DNA of 64,000 nucleotides from Sinotaia quadrata (taxonomy: Eukaryota; Mollusca; Gastropoda; Architaenioglossa; Viviparidae): positions 11,180,501 through 11,244,500 of the forward strand of contig CM054181.1 in NCBI GenBank assembly GCA_028829895.1. Reading direction: 5' to 3'. Below the pieces are notes generated by a model, which was given only the letters and a program-made list of their open reading frames with translations, did no database searches and was not told the DNA's origin. The first letter of the stretch is position 1; every line of letters begins with the position of its first letter. Shown piece after piece: positions 11,101 through 22,875 of the stretch. The position numbers were made by a program, and so were the translations under genes.

Positions 11101-14100
11101 AGGCCCCTTGGATACATATTTCGACACTGAACAAGCACTCTTTTCGATGTCATACTTTTCATTGTAACGCTCCTTTCACTTTTTCATTGTAATGCTCCTT
11201 TCACTTTTACACTTCTTCCCGTTAATACTCCTGCATCTTTGTCATCCTGTCGGAGATCCATCTACACAAATCCAGTTTCCAGTCTCATTGCTTCACATTT
11301 CCATTTTTGCCATTGGTTTAGTCTATTTGCTGTTCACAAAAATAGGTCAATGTCAGTGACAGTGCATATGCCTTTGGCGCATGCAGGCAGTGACCTTGGC
11401 CAAGGAGAAGAAGATCAAACTGGAGGTGTCCTTAGCTTTCGTGACGTTACACAGAGTGCGGAGGGTGTCCTGTGCACAGCGTGGCCACAACTGCGCCATC
11501 GACATCTGCGTCAACGAATCGAACGACAATAGCTATGCGCTACGCCATCTGAGCCAGGAAGGGGTTAAACTGACGACGTTTACCCCACCGCTATGGCAAT
11601 TTCTCTTTACGTTTACTGGGTTAGGGTTGCCTTTACCGCTGCACCACGTGTTTTTGTCAGCCAAATATTCTGGTTCCGCGTGCCAGCAGAGGTGGATGGA
11701 AGATACACTGGTTGCCAATGAACTTCATGCCATTCTCACAGGTAAGACTGATCTTGTAAGTTATTGGGTCATCTGGCCATTGTATTTCCCACCATTTTAT
11801 TAAGAGTTATTTCCCATCCTTGTATTTCCCATCATTTTATTAAGAGTTATTTCTCATCATTGTCAACAACATGATAATGCTTTACTTACATGCAAATGTG
11901 AGAGAAATTTTAATTGGGTGGGGGTCGTATTGTATTTAATGTTACAATCATATTGTCCACGGTTTTATGTGTATTTTCTTCATGCTATAGTTTTAGGTTA
12001 AAATGTCAACATTAATTTACATATTTTTGAGAGGTTAACTGAGTGTATATCCCTTGAAACTGATAACGTACTGGCCAGGTGTGCAGGTGAGGTCTGGCTG
12101 TGCAAGTACAGATGCCGACAGTTATCTTGCCGAATGGACAGAACCTCAACTGGCACCGGGAAAGAGGGTGACTGACTACAGAATTAGCTATAAAAAGGTC
12201 AAGTGACTTTGTCAATATTCATCCACCCACTATAGCATAATTATGTATGGTCTTGTCATGCTTTGCCACCCACTATAGTATCGTCATATATATCTTGCCA
12301 TGCTTTGTGTGCAGTTGCTATTTATGTATAGATTATTGCCAGTTTCAGACTGTCTGTAGCTTTTCTCTTTGCAGCAGCAAAATTCCTTATAATATTTTAA
12401 AAGTAATTTTTAATTCAAATTAGTTCATCCTAACTGGTCATTTAGCAGATGTACAAATGTGCATGTGTGTATTTGTGTTATATCTGTATAGTAAACAGGT
12501 ATTATAATAGATGTTAGGATGATAGATATATCTAGTTTTGGTTTAGCAGTTTTAGATGAAGCTTGCCCCTTGGGTTTTGTGAGGTAGTATTACTTACTAA
12601 CATACCCTTTAGCAGTAATATTATTCAAGCTTAATTAACATTTGTAAGGCAATATTACTTACAATATACCCTTTAGCAGTAATATTATTCAAGCTTAATT
12701 AACATTTGTAAGAAATACTATAGCAGTTAGGTTTAAACTTATCAAGTATTTCTCAAAATTGTATTTAATTTACCAGAGGACATTGGTCACTAACATTGTA
12801 AAGTATAGCTATTTTAATTGATGATTAATATAATTACTGTAATTCTAACTGATTATTGTATCTGGAGTTTGTTCCCCTGATTTTAAAGACTAAACTCACC
12901 CATCATACATGAATGAAAACTTCAAACAAGGTTTGAATGCTGTATGCAGATAACAGTAAAAAATAAAGATGCTGAGGACCCTCGACACTGGAAACTTCAA
13001 CAGACAAGTTCCACACCTGTCAAGGTCACTGTTCCAGGTCAAATGACATCCCACCGCCTGGAAAGCTTGGAACGAGACACATTCTATGAGATGACAGTGG
13101 AGGCATTGCTTGGACAACTGGTTGTGTGTTCTGCTCGCAGAATTTTCAGAACTGATGATAAAGGTGTGTACAAATGGCTGACTCATGAAAATGGAATGTA
13201 AAGTAACTTTGGAAGTCTCCCACCTCCTAGGTCTCAAACAAGAGGTCTCCCTTCTCCAAGGTCTCAAGCTAGTATTTTGTTAGCTCCAGCATCAGTCTTA
13301 TGATTAAATCTAATTAAATTTAATCTCAAAATGTAATGAGTTATGTTAGTTAATATGAATGATCTGCAAGCAGATAAAAAAAAACAAATTCTTTAATTCT
13401 TTGATTGCAGTTCTACTTAATTAATGTAAACTTGTTCTGATTTATTCAGGTCTAATTCTGATTTATTAATGACTTATTGATTATTACTTATTTTTTGTTT
13501 ACAGTCTTAATTTATGTAGGTTGTAAGAGCCTAATAGCAGTGATTGTTAACTTTAAAGGTTCACCTCCTCTTGTCCATATCAATTACCTTCCATATGATT
13601 ATTTTCTCATTCAGGCTTTTGAAATTAAAAAATATATATAATACCAACAGACTTATGTGCATTTAAATGTTTTAACATAATTTTTGTCACCAGCACCCAT
13701 TGCATCTCTAGCCACGCCCAAGAAGCCCCTTGTTCGCAGTAATTCTCGTGCCTCCACATCTTCACTATCACCTCGCACTCCAAAGTAAGACTTTCATTAA
13801 AACACATCCAAATGTTCACATCAGTAGTGTATACTTTCATTAAAACATACAAATGTTCACATCAGTTGTGTACACTTTCATAAAATCACATACAAATGTT
13901 CACAACAGTGGTGTACACTTTCATTAAATCACATACAAATGTTCACACCAGTGGTGTACACTTTCATTAAATCACATACAAATGTTCACACCAGTGGTGT
14001 ATATTGAATTCAGACCAAGCACTCTGACAGTAATGTGACATACATATTACACCAACCAGGCTAAAATAGAGGATGACTTTATCTTTTATAATTATTTGCA

Positions 14101-14356
14101 ATCATTGAAGGTTGTACCTAGGGCCACTTCTATCCATTTTTTTCAATTTAGATAAGGAGGTCAAATAATGCCAAAGAATTACCATATGTTAATTTATTAA
14201 TTTTAGTTAAGCTTCCTTATTTGATTAACCAATGTATTATAGGTTATGTAAATACTAATTTAATTTGCTTGAGTTGTTAAAAATCTCAACAACAGCTGAA
14301 TTTTAAAAACATTTAATTGTTTTTTTTCTTTCTTCTGCAGCAACCTGGCAAAGTAA
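6973..14356 (+). CDS. AID/APOBEC-like deaminase fold fused to an FN3 domain (7 exons)
   Basis: Proposed CDS: 6973-7167, 8253-8342, 11387-11741, 12079-12197, 12950-13163, 13694-13784, 14341-14356 (359 codons plus stop). Every joint has GT/AG borders and matching phase. Residues 1-214 read as an AID/APOBEC-type fold: His53 in a helix, Ser84-Pro85-Cys86-x-x-Cys89, then helix, strand, an ALRHLSQEGVKL segment matching the family's fourth helix/fifth strand, and a C-terminal helix RWMEDTL...ELHAIL. Residues about 215-325 form a fibronectin type III domain (AEW, DYRISY and FYEMTVEA motifs). Residues 325-359 are a Ser/Pro/Lys-rich tail. Known for the family: Zn-dependent deamination of cytidine in nucleic acid, needing H-x-E and PCxxC. 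Here the Glu position is Leu55, so activity is doubtful. There is no signal peptide and no membrane segment. The start could lie further upstream: the frame stays open to 6889, and an AG ends at 6946. I know of no vertebrate AID/APOBEC protein with FN3; that is recollection, not a search. Confidence 0.75.
7148..7585. repeat. 55-bp minisatellite carrying the exon 1 donor, 8 copies
   Basis: Units begin CACGTGATCTTATGACGCAG and continue GTTGGTCAGAGTCAACTTCG. The first copy is partly exon 1 coding sequence and includes its 5' splice site. About seven further copies, alternating in two subtypes (AAAATTGTCTAGTGT and AATATTGTCCAGTAG), repeat the same CAG|GTTGGT or ACAG|GTTGGT border inside intron 1. 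Confidence 0.95.
8044..8166. repeat. CA-rich microsatellite with CCCA stretch
   Basis: (CCCA)n followed by (CA)n at about 8107-8166. A shorter GT/CA pair lies at about 7956-8038. It sits in intron 1 of the deaminase gene and creates spurious frames on both strands. Confidence 0.9.
8253..8342 (+). CDS. Deaminase-FN3 gene, exon 2 (zinc Cys motif)
   Basis: Bordered by TGACTGTAACAG and AAG|GTAAAA, 30 codons, phase 0 at both ends. In this phase it reads TVTVLQNLSPCVDCAGELLK: a beta strand, the S-P-C-x-x-C zinc motif and the start of the next helix. Another frame is also open (it begins GTSSDKENQ) but would not join in phase with either neighbour and shows no family similarity. Confidence 0.75.
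8343..8922. other. Intron 2, left part, nothing further seen
   Basis: Part of intron 2. A+T-rich with no exon or tandem repeat recognised. A short TTGTTAATCAGGCTCAATCA word at about 8745 recurs at about 10938. Confidence 0.5.
8923..10155 (+). mobile_element. Non-coding interspersed element, copy 1
   Basis: About 1.23 kb that is homologous along its length to the reverse complement of 26588-27738. Matching blocks in order include GTGACAC at the left end, ATTATTAATAATTCTCC, AGGTGGAAA, the CATAGACATCAGCAGTCA block at 9383-9400, TTAACTTACCATAAGCTAA, CTATCCCCATTGGATGAAAT and a right end CTCTGTCAC. The ends begin GTGACA on each strand (a very short inverted repeat). No protein frame exists, so it is most likely a non-autonomous DNA transposon. 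Flanking AACATT words on both sides might be a target duplication but are offset by two bases. Confidence 0.75.
10269..10435. repeat. Degenerate ~30-bp repeat
   Basis: Loose copies of ACAAGTGGGTCATTATATCA in intron 2, directly right of the interspersed element. Confidence 0.65.
10677..10860. repeat. ~20/40-bp tandem repeat
   Basis: Alternating ATGACATAAACTGGGCACTG and ATGACAAACTGGGTACTGTA half-units, four to five rounds, fading on the right. Lies in intron 2. Confidence 0.8.
11387..11741 (+). CDS. Deaminase-FN3 gene, exon 3 (deaminase C-terminal half)
   Basis: 355 bp, from CGCATGCAG| to CTCACAG|GTAAGA; phase 0 in, phase 1 out. It encodes KIKLEVSLAFVTLHRVRR (strand 4), a Cys-containing insert with C-x7-C-x5-C spacing, SYALRHLSQEGVKLTTF (helix 4 and strand 5), an aromatic LWQFLFTF segment, and RWMEDTLVANELHAIL, which resembles the C-terminal helix of AID and lamprey CDA proteins. 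The strand-helix-strand order is that of the AID/APOBEC clade rather than of free-nucleotide cytidine deaminases. Confidence 0.8.
12079..12197 (+). CDS. Deaminase-FN3 gene, exon 4 (FN3, first half)
   Basis: 119 bp between CTGGCCAG| and AAAAAG|GTCAAG; phase 1 in, phase 0 out. It encodes SYLAEWTEPQLAPGKRVTDY followed by RISYKK: the B-C strands of an FN3 domain, with the conserved Trp and the Y-x-I/V-x-Y pattern. Confidence 0.8.
12588..12712. repeat. 66-bp direct duplication in intron 4
   Basis: Two adjacent copies containing CCCTTTAGCAGTAATATTAT and TCAAGCTTAATTAACATTTG, almost identical. Confidence 0.9.
12950..13163 (+). CDS. Deaminase-FN3 gene, exon 5 (FN3, second half)
   Basis: 214 bp between TGTATGCAG| and GATAAAG|GTGTGT; phase 0 in, phase 1 out. 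It encodes HWKLQQTSSTPVKVTVPG and HRLESLERDTFYEMTVEALL, the E-F-G strand pattern of FN3 (L-x-P/R-x-T-x-Y-x-x-x-V-x-A). The exon 4/5 split falls in mid-domain, as is common for FN3. Confidence 0.85.
13694..13784 (+). CDS. Deaminase-FN3 gene, exon 6 (basic Ser/Pro tail)
   Basis: 91 bp between TTGTCACCAG| and CCAAA|GTAAGA; phase 1 in, phase 2 out. It encodes TPKKPLVRSNSRASTSSLSP, a low-complexity basic Ser/Pro/Thr tail that could be a phosphorylation or binding region (inference only). Confidence 0.7.
13790..14006. repeat. 43-44 bp minisatellite at the exon 6 donor
   Basis: About five copies containing ACTTTCATTAAATCACATAC and AAATGTTCACACCAGTGGTG. The first begins five bases after the exon/intron border at 13784/13785. 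Confidence 0.95.
14341..14356 (+). CDS. Deaminase-FN3 gene, exon 7 (stop)
   Basis: After a strong pyrimidine tract and TTCTGCAG| (14340), the spliced frame gives N-N-L-A-K and stops at TAA 14354-14356. A tiny terminal coding piece followed by 3' UTR. Its phase (2) matches exon 6. Confidence 0.7.
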
Positions 14357-14445
14357 GCCCAGTGCAGAATAATAGATCAAGTGTACCTGAAGCCTGTGAT
14401 TTGTCAGGGCAACACCATTAAATCAAAATAGCGGATGATGTGGAA

Positions 14446-14451
14446 AATAAA
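14446..14451 (+). terminator. Candidate polyadenylation signal, deaminase-FN3 gene
   Basis: First AATAAA after the stop, 90 bp downstream. Another lies at 14549-14554, and more occur further right, so the true 3' end is uncertain. Confidence 0.35.
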
Positions 14452-15795
14452 CACTACTACCTTCATCCATTCATCCAAATGGAGAGTAGGAAATTGTAGG
14501 TCAAAAGATAGAAAGAGATAAATGGTATGGAGAATGCGGAAAATAGAAAATAAATTATGATGAGATTGAATGTCAAAGAAAATCACCTTGCCTGATTAAA
14601 GAGGTTTAAAATGAATAAGTAAGAAGATAACAGAGTGAAAGAATCTGATTGTTAAAATGTTGAATGAAAAAAATCAGATTTCAGTTAAAGATTGTGAGTA
14701 AATATGAGTGTTAAACTGAACAGATTTGCTTCACATTTTCATTGAAAGTAAAGCAGTTTGCAATTGATTTCTGTTGAAACAATTTGCTGTTGGAGCAGTT
14801 TGCAACTGATTTCTGTTGAAGCAAATGCATAGATTACTTAACAACAGCCTTAAAACAATACTCTGAATGGAAGAACAGATGATTAGTTTGTGAACTAACA
14901 GAAAGATGTACTTGGTAACCAAAAAAACAACCTCTACTCCCATTTGCTATTCCAAATCTATTCCTCTTAAATCCAGCCAGCTAGAATGAAATGGTATCTA
15001 AAGCCATTTTGAAATCACTTGTACAGATTTATTAATGTTGGGTAATACCTGTATTGTATGTGCAGCATGCCTGAAATTTGGGAAATCAAGCCACAGAACA
15101 CTTTATGTTATAAATATCAATAAATATAATTAGTTTTACAGATGTTTATGCTAGGCGATAACAATACCTTACTTGTGTGATGTGTTATGATTATCTGTGC
15201 CTGTCAGACTGAAGAAAACAAAGAATCAAAACACTTCATATGTTAACTAAAGTAAAATATCAGTTGTCTTGATTATTTAGAGTTATTAATGCTCTACATT
15301 ACTTGTTACATGTGTTGTTGGTTGTGTGTATATGCATGCATGCCTGAATAAAGTTAAAAAATTACAAAAGCTGAACACAATGGACAATTTAAAATGTTTA
15401 AAGTATTAATGGTAGTAAATTCCATTTAATGATGGAATCAGGATTTTCTTCAGAAGAAAAAGTGAGAACCATTGGTATTCTTGCTAAAGAAGACAGCTTG
15501 AAAGTTTTAAAAATGAAACATTTAATTAATAAACATTAATAATATCAAACTCTTATTATAAAATATTTTTATATTGCTATTATTATTATAAAACAGTTTT
15601 ATATTACTCCTATAAAATATTTCTTGTACAATGTGCACATTTATGAACTTAAGGAAATTATTACATTACATATGTTAGTTATTATATCGTTTCCTCACCA
15701 TGACATTTGACTTTAAAATTAAGTTTGGATTTGATTATTGTTTTATTTCTGTATCTTATGACATTGATTTGCAAATTTCAGGTTATTATTTCTTT
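14452..15795. other. Intergenic or 3' UTR, no gene seen
   Basis: A+T-rich. A near-duplicate CAGTTTGCAA...TTTCTGTTGAA pair lies at about 14754-14820. No exon or RNA gene was recognised. Confidence 0.5.
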
Positions 15796-16490
15796 GTAGC
15801 TTGTTCAGTGGTAAGCTGTTTGCATGTAACCTGTGGCTTTTCACATGATTAGTTGTGTGATCTGTGACTGGTTAGCTGTATGACTTGTTAAATAATTACC
15901 TGTGTGACTTGTAAACCGTGACTTATAAAATAAAAATTGGCATCGCGACTTGTGCTACTTGTTAAATATAAGCTGTATGGCTTAGGACCTGTGATTTGTT
16001 AAATGGTTAGCTGTGTGACTTGAAATCTGTGATTTGTTAAATGGTTAGCTGTGTGACTTGCAACCTGTGGTTTGTTAAATAACTAGCTTTGTGACTTGTA
16101 ACCTGTGAGTTGTTAACTGGTCAGGAGTGACCAGTTACCTGTATGTTAAATGCTTAGCAGTGACCTGTTGCCTGTGACTTGTTAAATGGTTAGGTGTGAC
16201 CTATGAAATATCAAATGGTTAGATACGACTTATGAGGTATCAAATGGTTACCTGTGACATACTAGATGTCATATGGTTAACTGTGACCTATGAGATGTCA
16301 AATGTTTATTGTGTAAATCTTGATCCAGTTAGTTGTGTGATGCATTAGATATATATTTGTTCCAAGATAGTAGTTATCTGTGACCTACTAGATGTCATAT
16401 AGTTAACTGTGACCTATTGAGATGTTGAATGTTTAGATGTGTGAATCTTGTTCTAGTTAGTTGTATGATGTGTTATATATATTTGTTCCA
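15796..16490. repeat. Degenerate ~37-bp repeat
   Basis: Loose repeats of GGTTAGCTGTGTGACTTG, AACCTGTG and TTTGTTAAAT. Copies decay toward the right into TGACCTATGAGATGTCAAAT. Confidence 0.75.
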
Positions 16491-17754
16491 AGAAGTGAAC
16501 ACAGTCATTATACAATTAATAGTTTGTTTATTTTTGTAACTTGTGACTGAAATAAAAATAGTCATGTTGACTATTATGCATCAGCAGAAAACTCTTAAGC
16601 TGTAGGTAAATCCATAAAGTATTTCCTTGTTCTATATTGCTTATACAAACAACTTTGCATTCTTTTCTGAATGAAGCTAGTCTTAATTATAAAAAAATCA
16701 ACTAATTGTTTCTTTAAATAACAAAACAAAGCATTGCTGTATGGGTTTATTTTTATTTTTACATTATACCTGCAATACAATGTATAAATAATGAACTCAA
16801 GTGTTAATAAAAAGAAAAGCTATTTAACACAACCATTCATGAATTAGTAAAATTTTCAATGAAATGAAACTGCAACAAATTAGCTAATATGCATTTCTTT
16901 TGTGTACAGTAAATATTTTCAAAAACTGTTAAACATTAAAACCAGCATATAATTAGAAATTAATATGGATTATTTGACAAAGTACAATTGTTTTTATGCT
17001 TTGGCCTCAAATGACACGTGTGTAATCTGAGATTGTGCAATTTGTTTTACATCAAAACAAAAAATTAGGATGAATATATATTATAATGCTGTAAGCATAC
17101 TACTTGGCAAGAAGTACTGTAAATTGACCCCCCAAAAATGGGAATGGATGCTACTTGTTCATAATGTAGCAAGTAGAAATTCAATGAACTGAGCAGTGAG
17201 ATATGACAATAAAACTTATGCACATCTTATTCTAACTACCATGACTTGGCCTACTGGAGTTTATTTTGACCCAACATACTAGTCATTTAATTAAATAGCC
17301 TGGAGTTCATGTAATAAGCCTTGACCTTCAGAAAAATCATTCAACTGATCCGCATCGAACAGGATGGAATACATTTAATTTAATTTTTATAGGCTGGATT
17401 TTATCTAAACATAAATATGAACTAACAAAACAGTTTTCAAATTAAAAAGCATGGAATCACGTTTGGACATCAAAAATGGAAATATTTACCTCATATAAAT
17501 ACATAATTTAAAATAGTACACACTGACAAAATATCTGATCAGTTAAAAATCTAAGAACAATTTGGATTATAAGCATATTTTTTAAAACACTCAAAAATAT
17601 GTAATAAAAACATTTAGAGCATTTTGGGGGCAACAAAAATCATTTTATGTCAACCTGAAATACTAATATCAATATACTAAATGATTACTAACTTTAAAAC
17701 ATATGTATTGTGCAGCGATAGTCCAAAGAAAATTGCAAATACATAAATAAAAGT
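16491..17754. other. Intergenic, no gene seen
   Basis: A+T-rich sequence between the two convergent genes. No exon, element or repeat could be supported. Confidence 0.5.
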
Positions 17755-17905
17755 ATTGTTGTACACACTACAAAATTGCTGAATATGTATAGAGAGGTGC
17801 TTTAAATAAAAACATGAATGTACACTACAAAACTACTGAATACATATCTAGAGGTACTTTAAATAAAAACATGAATGTACATTACAAAACTACTGAATAC
17901 TTATC
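17755..17905. repeat. 57-bp tandem repeat, ~2.7 copies
   Basis: Units contain TACACTACAAAACTACTGAA and TTTAAATAAAAACATGAATG. Confidence 0.85.
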
Positions 17906-19314
17906 TCAATAGCAAGGGCACGTAGCCATAACTGATCTACACCAAAACTGTACCTAATGCGTCAAAAATAGGTCCTGATACACAAATATCTAATATAACA
18001 AGTGCAATTCAGAACTATCCCTTGCATCTGTATAATTTTAAAACTGTATAATTATACCTGTATAATTTTAAAACTAGTTCTTACCTAGCTTAAATGCATT
18101 CATTTCAAACAGTTCTTTCTTACAATCATCACTTCTAAGTTTATATCTCATTTTGCATTTTTAATTTTGGCTTTTATCAAAATTATTAAAAACATACTAT
18201 CTTTATTTAAAGTCATCTCCCCCTCTTTGTTATTTCCCCTCTCTATTCCATTTCGCCACTCCAAGTTGTCTTCTCTTTATTTTTTTCATAATGCCAATTA
18301 ACAACCCTATGTTGCCATATTTCCCCTTTCTATTCTATGTTAGAAGTACACATTATCTTACCTATGACATAAGGTTAGCTTGTCTAATTTTTGATAATAT
18401 CTATTATTTATCTGTTAAAACCATGTATGAATTCTTTAATGTAAAATACAATATTGTGTCCTGTTGGTTACTTTAATTTCTTCTTAAGCAAATGTAAAAA
18501 TTAAATAACAGATTATGAAAATGAAAGGTCTATTGCGGCTTCTGGAGAGAGCGTAACACACACACAACACTAAATTACAGATCCACCCTCCCCTTCCCCC
18601 ACAAGCCCGCTTCACCCAGCATGGAAGCGCCCCCTAAGTTAACAACAAATAACAGTCCATGTGCAGATCTGACACAAACAAAAATTCCTAAGAAAAGGTG
18701 AATAAACAGCATTCAGTAAACAGCAAAAACAGTTCAAATTTGTAATGTAATATATTACTTAATAAATCAGGCAGATAAGTGTATTCACTGTAATTGATGT
18801 GTGTACCAAAGCACACAATGTGTTTTCTTCAACATCCCACCTTTAATGATTAAATTGCGTATAAATGTTTGATCTCAAAAACAATTACATTTCACATACT
18901 ACAAAAGTAATCAGATAGTAAATGCACAAAGGCATTAAAATAATCTGAAAAGCCAGTTATTATTTAAAGTGGTTCCGTTGGAAATTTTCTGAAACCATGG
19001 CAAATAATTTACCGCTCATAGTGTTTCAATTTTAATACCTTGATAAACTGACTCAATTCAGGACACAAATTGCAATGAGGTTTACTACTTTTCATTACAT
19101 TTCAAATAAGTTAAAAATAGTTGTAAAAAACACACACATACATTTTAACTGTAAGTATGGCATCGTGAGCTAGTAAAGTCCTTAATATACAAATTTAAGT
19201 AAACATTCAATGTTTATGTTTTTTTCTTAGTATTGTTTAAAATTAAAAAAATATTGAATCAGATCTTTCATGAATAAATTTTTGAAATAAATCAAAAATG
19301 CAAACCACATATAT
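17906..19314. other. Intergenic, no gene seen
   Basis: A short G+C-richer patch with CACACACA and CCCCTTCCCCC lies at about 18550-18640. The rest is A+T-rich with no supported feature. Confidence 0.5.
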
Positions 19315-19800
19315 AAGCAAAAGAGATCAATAACAACAAAGCACCAAAATTTGAGTAAAGATCAACAACACTGTGTAGCAATTTGAGTAAATTAGATCAA
19401 TACAAAGCAGAGAAATATATGTACAATAGATTAACAATGACCACAGAAATATATACAAAGATTGGCAGCACATAATATGTGTACAATAGTTTGGTTTTGT
19501 TTTAAAACAGAGCACAGCAAACCAAAGGCACAGAAATGTGTTAAATAGATCAACAACAAAAAAACTCAGAAATTTGTATAAAACACAACAATAATGCTAA
19601 ACACAGAAATATGTTTAAAATAAATCAACTACACAGAGCACAGAAATAATTATATATAAAATAGACCAACAACACAAAGCACTGAAATATATATATATAA
19701 TAGGCCAGCTACACAGAGCACAGAAATATATATATATACATATAAATATAAAAATATGTATTTTTTTTTAAAACAGAGCATACGTAAAATAGATAAACAC
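19315..19800. repeat. Degenerate ~45-bp repeat
   Basis: Loose repeats of ACAGAGCACAGAAATATATG and AAATAGATCAACAAC with TATATA expansions. Confidence 0.7.
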
Positions 19801-20639
19801 CATAGAGCCAGACACAAAAGAGGAGGCATTTAGTTAAGTCATGAACATTAACAAACAGCCAGTGAAAGTGTATTAATATCATGCATAACTGATGTCATAA
19901 AACAGTTTAAAATATCACACTTGACATGAATAATTAATAATAAAATTAATGCAAAATATAGCTGTGTTAATAATATCACAAGTGACATTAATGAGTAAAG
20001 TACTGAGAAATAAAAAAGTATGGAAACACTTAATTATACAACTGCTAAAAAGGGATGAATAATGAATGATATATACTATTTGCTCTACAGATCATCAAAA
20101 TATAAAACCACGTCACTTAATTTTCAGTTTTCATCACTGCAGTATGTTGTTTCTAGAAAAAATACAATGTAAAATGAAAGCAAGAAAAGTTCTGTATTTC
20201 AATATATATATTACAAAATATGATAAAAGAATTAGTTTGCTGTACCATTAAGGCACTTGAAATAACCTGATCAGATACAATAAAAATGAAAATTCAAATC
20301 TGTTCTACTTGTAAATTCCATTATGATACAATATAGTTATAACTGACTAAATTCAATCAAGATCTGTAATTGTTCCATTTAATTCCATGCTTGACAGTAA
20401 CCATCAATACCTGAATAGCTCTATATTGCAATGCAACGTTTAGGTCTCTGATTAACTTCAGACAAATCAATGCAACACAGCACTGAGCGCCTTCAAAACC
20501 TTGAAGAGAATCATGTCTGAAGAATATCTCTACCCAGGCAAAATTATCAAAATGCATCAAAATCTTCTTTCCAATGAGAAAAAGATTTAAAACACATCTA
20601 CAAGTGTAACAAATGTTACTGAACTTGTACACCACTGTC

Positions 20640-20935
20640 ATGTAACATCATTAAGACATGACACTATCAAAATGAACAACACATCAATATGTCTCCATCG
20701 CAATATAACACAACCATGACATTAATGTGACCCTCTCACAATTCATCATGACAATATCGGAACACACCAGCATATCCAAGAAAAATAAAAAATTAAACTT
20801 CATGCCACTACAGCATTTCAGCATGTCCCTCCCACAATACATCATTACACTATCACAACAATCAACATTACCCTGTCACAACACACAACACATGATAACA
20901 CTGTCACAACATGTCAATATAATATGACAAACTTT
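20640..20935. repeat. Very degenerate short repeat region
   Basis: Recurring CACAACA, TGACACTATCA and CATCAATAT words without a fixed period. Confidence 0.45.
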
Positions 20936-21164
20936 TCCCCATAAACACATCCAAAATATTTTTTCAGTCATTAACATTATTATTAATTAGAAGGCTTTAA
21001 GCCACAGTCATGTACCAGTAATGCCATGGGATCTCAGGAAGCAGTCTGAATAATTTAACGAATACATAAATGAACACATACAACAAATGTAAACTTTATA
21101 ATGAATTCTATCAACATTGTGTGATCTGATCAGAGAACAATGTGTCAAGGTTTATATAGCATCA

Positions 21165-21760
21165 TCATCAAATTCTATCAGTGGTCCTGATACATGTTAC
21201 ATCTGTCTTACTGAAACAGTAGGTGAACAGTTTACAATTCACTTTCTGTCAGCAGTCCTATTACATGTTACATTTGTCTTGTCTTACTAAAATAGGAAGG
21301 TCCACAATTCACTTTCTATCAGCAGTCCTGAAGTATTTAAACTATCATAATGAAACAGTGATATGAACAATTTGCAAGCCACTTTCTCTTCACAGCAAGT
21401 CATAAGCATTATGGATTGAACAGTTTACGTTCAGTGATATGAACAATCTGCAAGCCACTTTCTGTTCACAGCTAGTATAAGAATTACAGATTTAACAGTT
21501 TACGTTCACAGTGATATGAATAATCTGCAAGCCACTTTCTGTTCACAGCTAGTATAAGAATTACAGATTTAACAGTTTACGTTCACAGTGATATGAACAA
21601 TCTGCAACCTACTTTCTCTTCACAGCTAGTCATAAGCATTACAGATTGAACAGTTTCCGTTCACAGTGATATGAACAATCTGCAAGCCACTTTATCTTCA
21701 AATCTAGTCATAAGCATTACAGAGTGAACAGTTTACATTCACAGTGATATAGTAATGGCA
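21165..21760. repeat. ~77-80 bp tandem repeat, two subfamilies
   Basis: Right part (about 21355-21760): five copies with GATATGAACAATCTGCAAGC, CACTTTCTGTTCACAGCTAG and CAGATTTAACAGTTTACG. Left part (about 21165-21330): diverged copies with GAACAGTTTACAATTCACTT and TCAGCAGTCCT. Confidence 0.85.
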
Positions 21761-22384
21761 GCTAATATTTGCATTTCACTTTCTCTTTAGAATATACACA
21801 CATTATGCATGACACATGCTGTTGAATTCATCCCAAACTTTAAGAAAATATCTGAGTAGTCTAGACTGACAAAACTGTAAAATGACAAGTGATATTTCAA
21901 ACAATAAACCTTAATCAATATTAATAAAAGTTGTAAATTCCAAATACTTTTCTTTCAAAAAAAACAAATAATGATAATTTTATCCAAAAATATAAAAGAA
22001 GACAAAGTTTAACATAAATTCAAAAATATTTAACTAACATTCATCAATAAAACAGGTAAAAACAAAGTACAAACAGTACTAGAACAACAGAGTAACAATA
22101 CAAAATTATGTTAACATGTGGTCATTGCAGCGCTTCAATACAAATAACCAAAATGCAAGCTGTCAAAAACGTAAAGAAAAATGATTTTAAAATAATTACA
22201 CAAAGATTAAACAGAGAGGGGATGGGTGGATTCAGATAGGTAAACTGAATGAAATCTTTGAGGTCAGTACTACTGAAGATGCACTTTGCACAATCAACAG
22301 TCAGAGGTGAAATATAATGACAGAATTTTATCATAAATCAATTTTTAAAAAAATTATTAACACTCTAGCATTGTGTGCAGCTGC

Positions 22385-22790
22385 TCTTACATCTGTTATG
22401 TTGTAGATGTGTTTTTCATCTGTTATGTGGTAGATGTGTTTTAGATCTGTATGTGGTAGATGTGTTTTAGATTTGTATTTGGTAGATGTGTTTTAGATCT
22501 GTTTGTAGTAGATGTGTTTTAGATCTGTATGTGGTTGAAATGTTTTAAATCTGTATGTTGCAAATATGTTTTAAATCTGTATGTTGTACATATGTTTTAG
22601 ATTTGTATGTGGTAGATGTGTTTTAGATCTGTATGTTGTTGAATGTTTTAAATCTGTATGTTGTAGATATGTTTTATATCTGTTGATATGTTTTAGACCA
22701 GTATGTTGTAGATATGTTTTAAATCTGTATGCTGTAGATATGTCCTTAAATCTGTATGTTGTAGTCATGTTCTCAGATCTGCTGAACAAA
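22385..22790. repeat. 26-bp minisatellite, about 15 copies
   Basis: Units TGTTTTAGATCTGTATGTGG plus TAGATG, with many single-base variants. Lies just beyond the candidate 3' end of the anoctamin gene. Confidence 0.9.
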
Positions 22791-22875
22791 ACTATGTACT
22801 AAATCAGTTTGTCATAGATATGCTCTGCACAGATCTGGCACGTCAGAGATCTATATTAAATAATTTTTAGGTGCA

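Noticed and set aside
11533..11718. Minus-strand frame opposite deaminase exon 3
   Set aside because: Shadow of the + strand exon.
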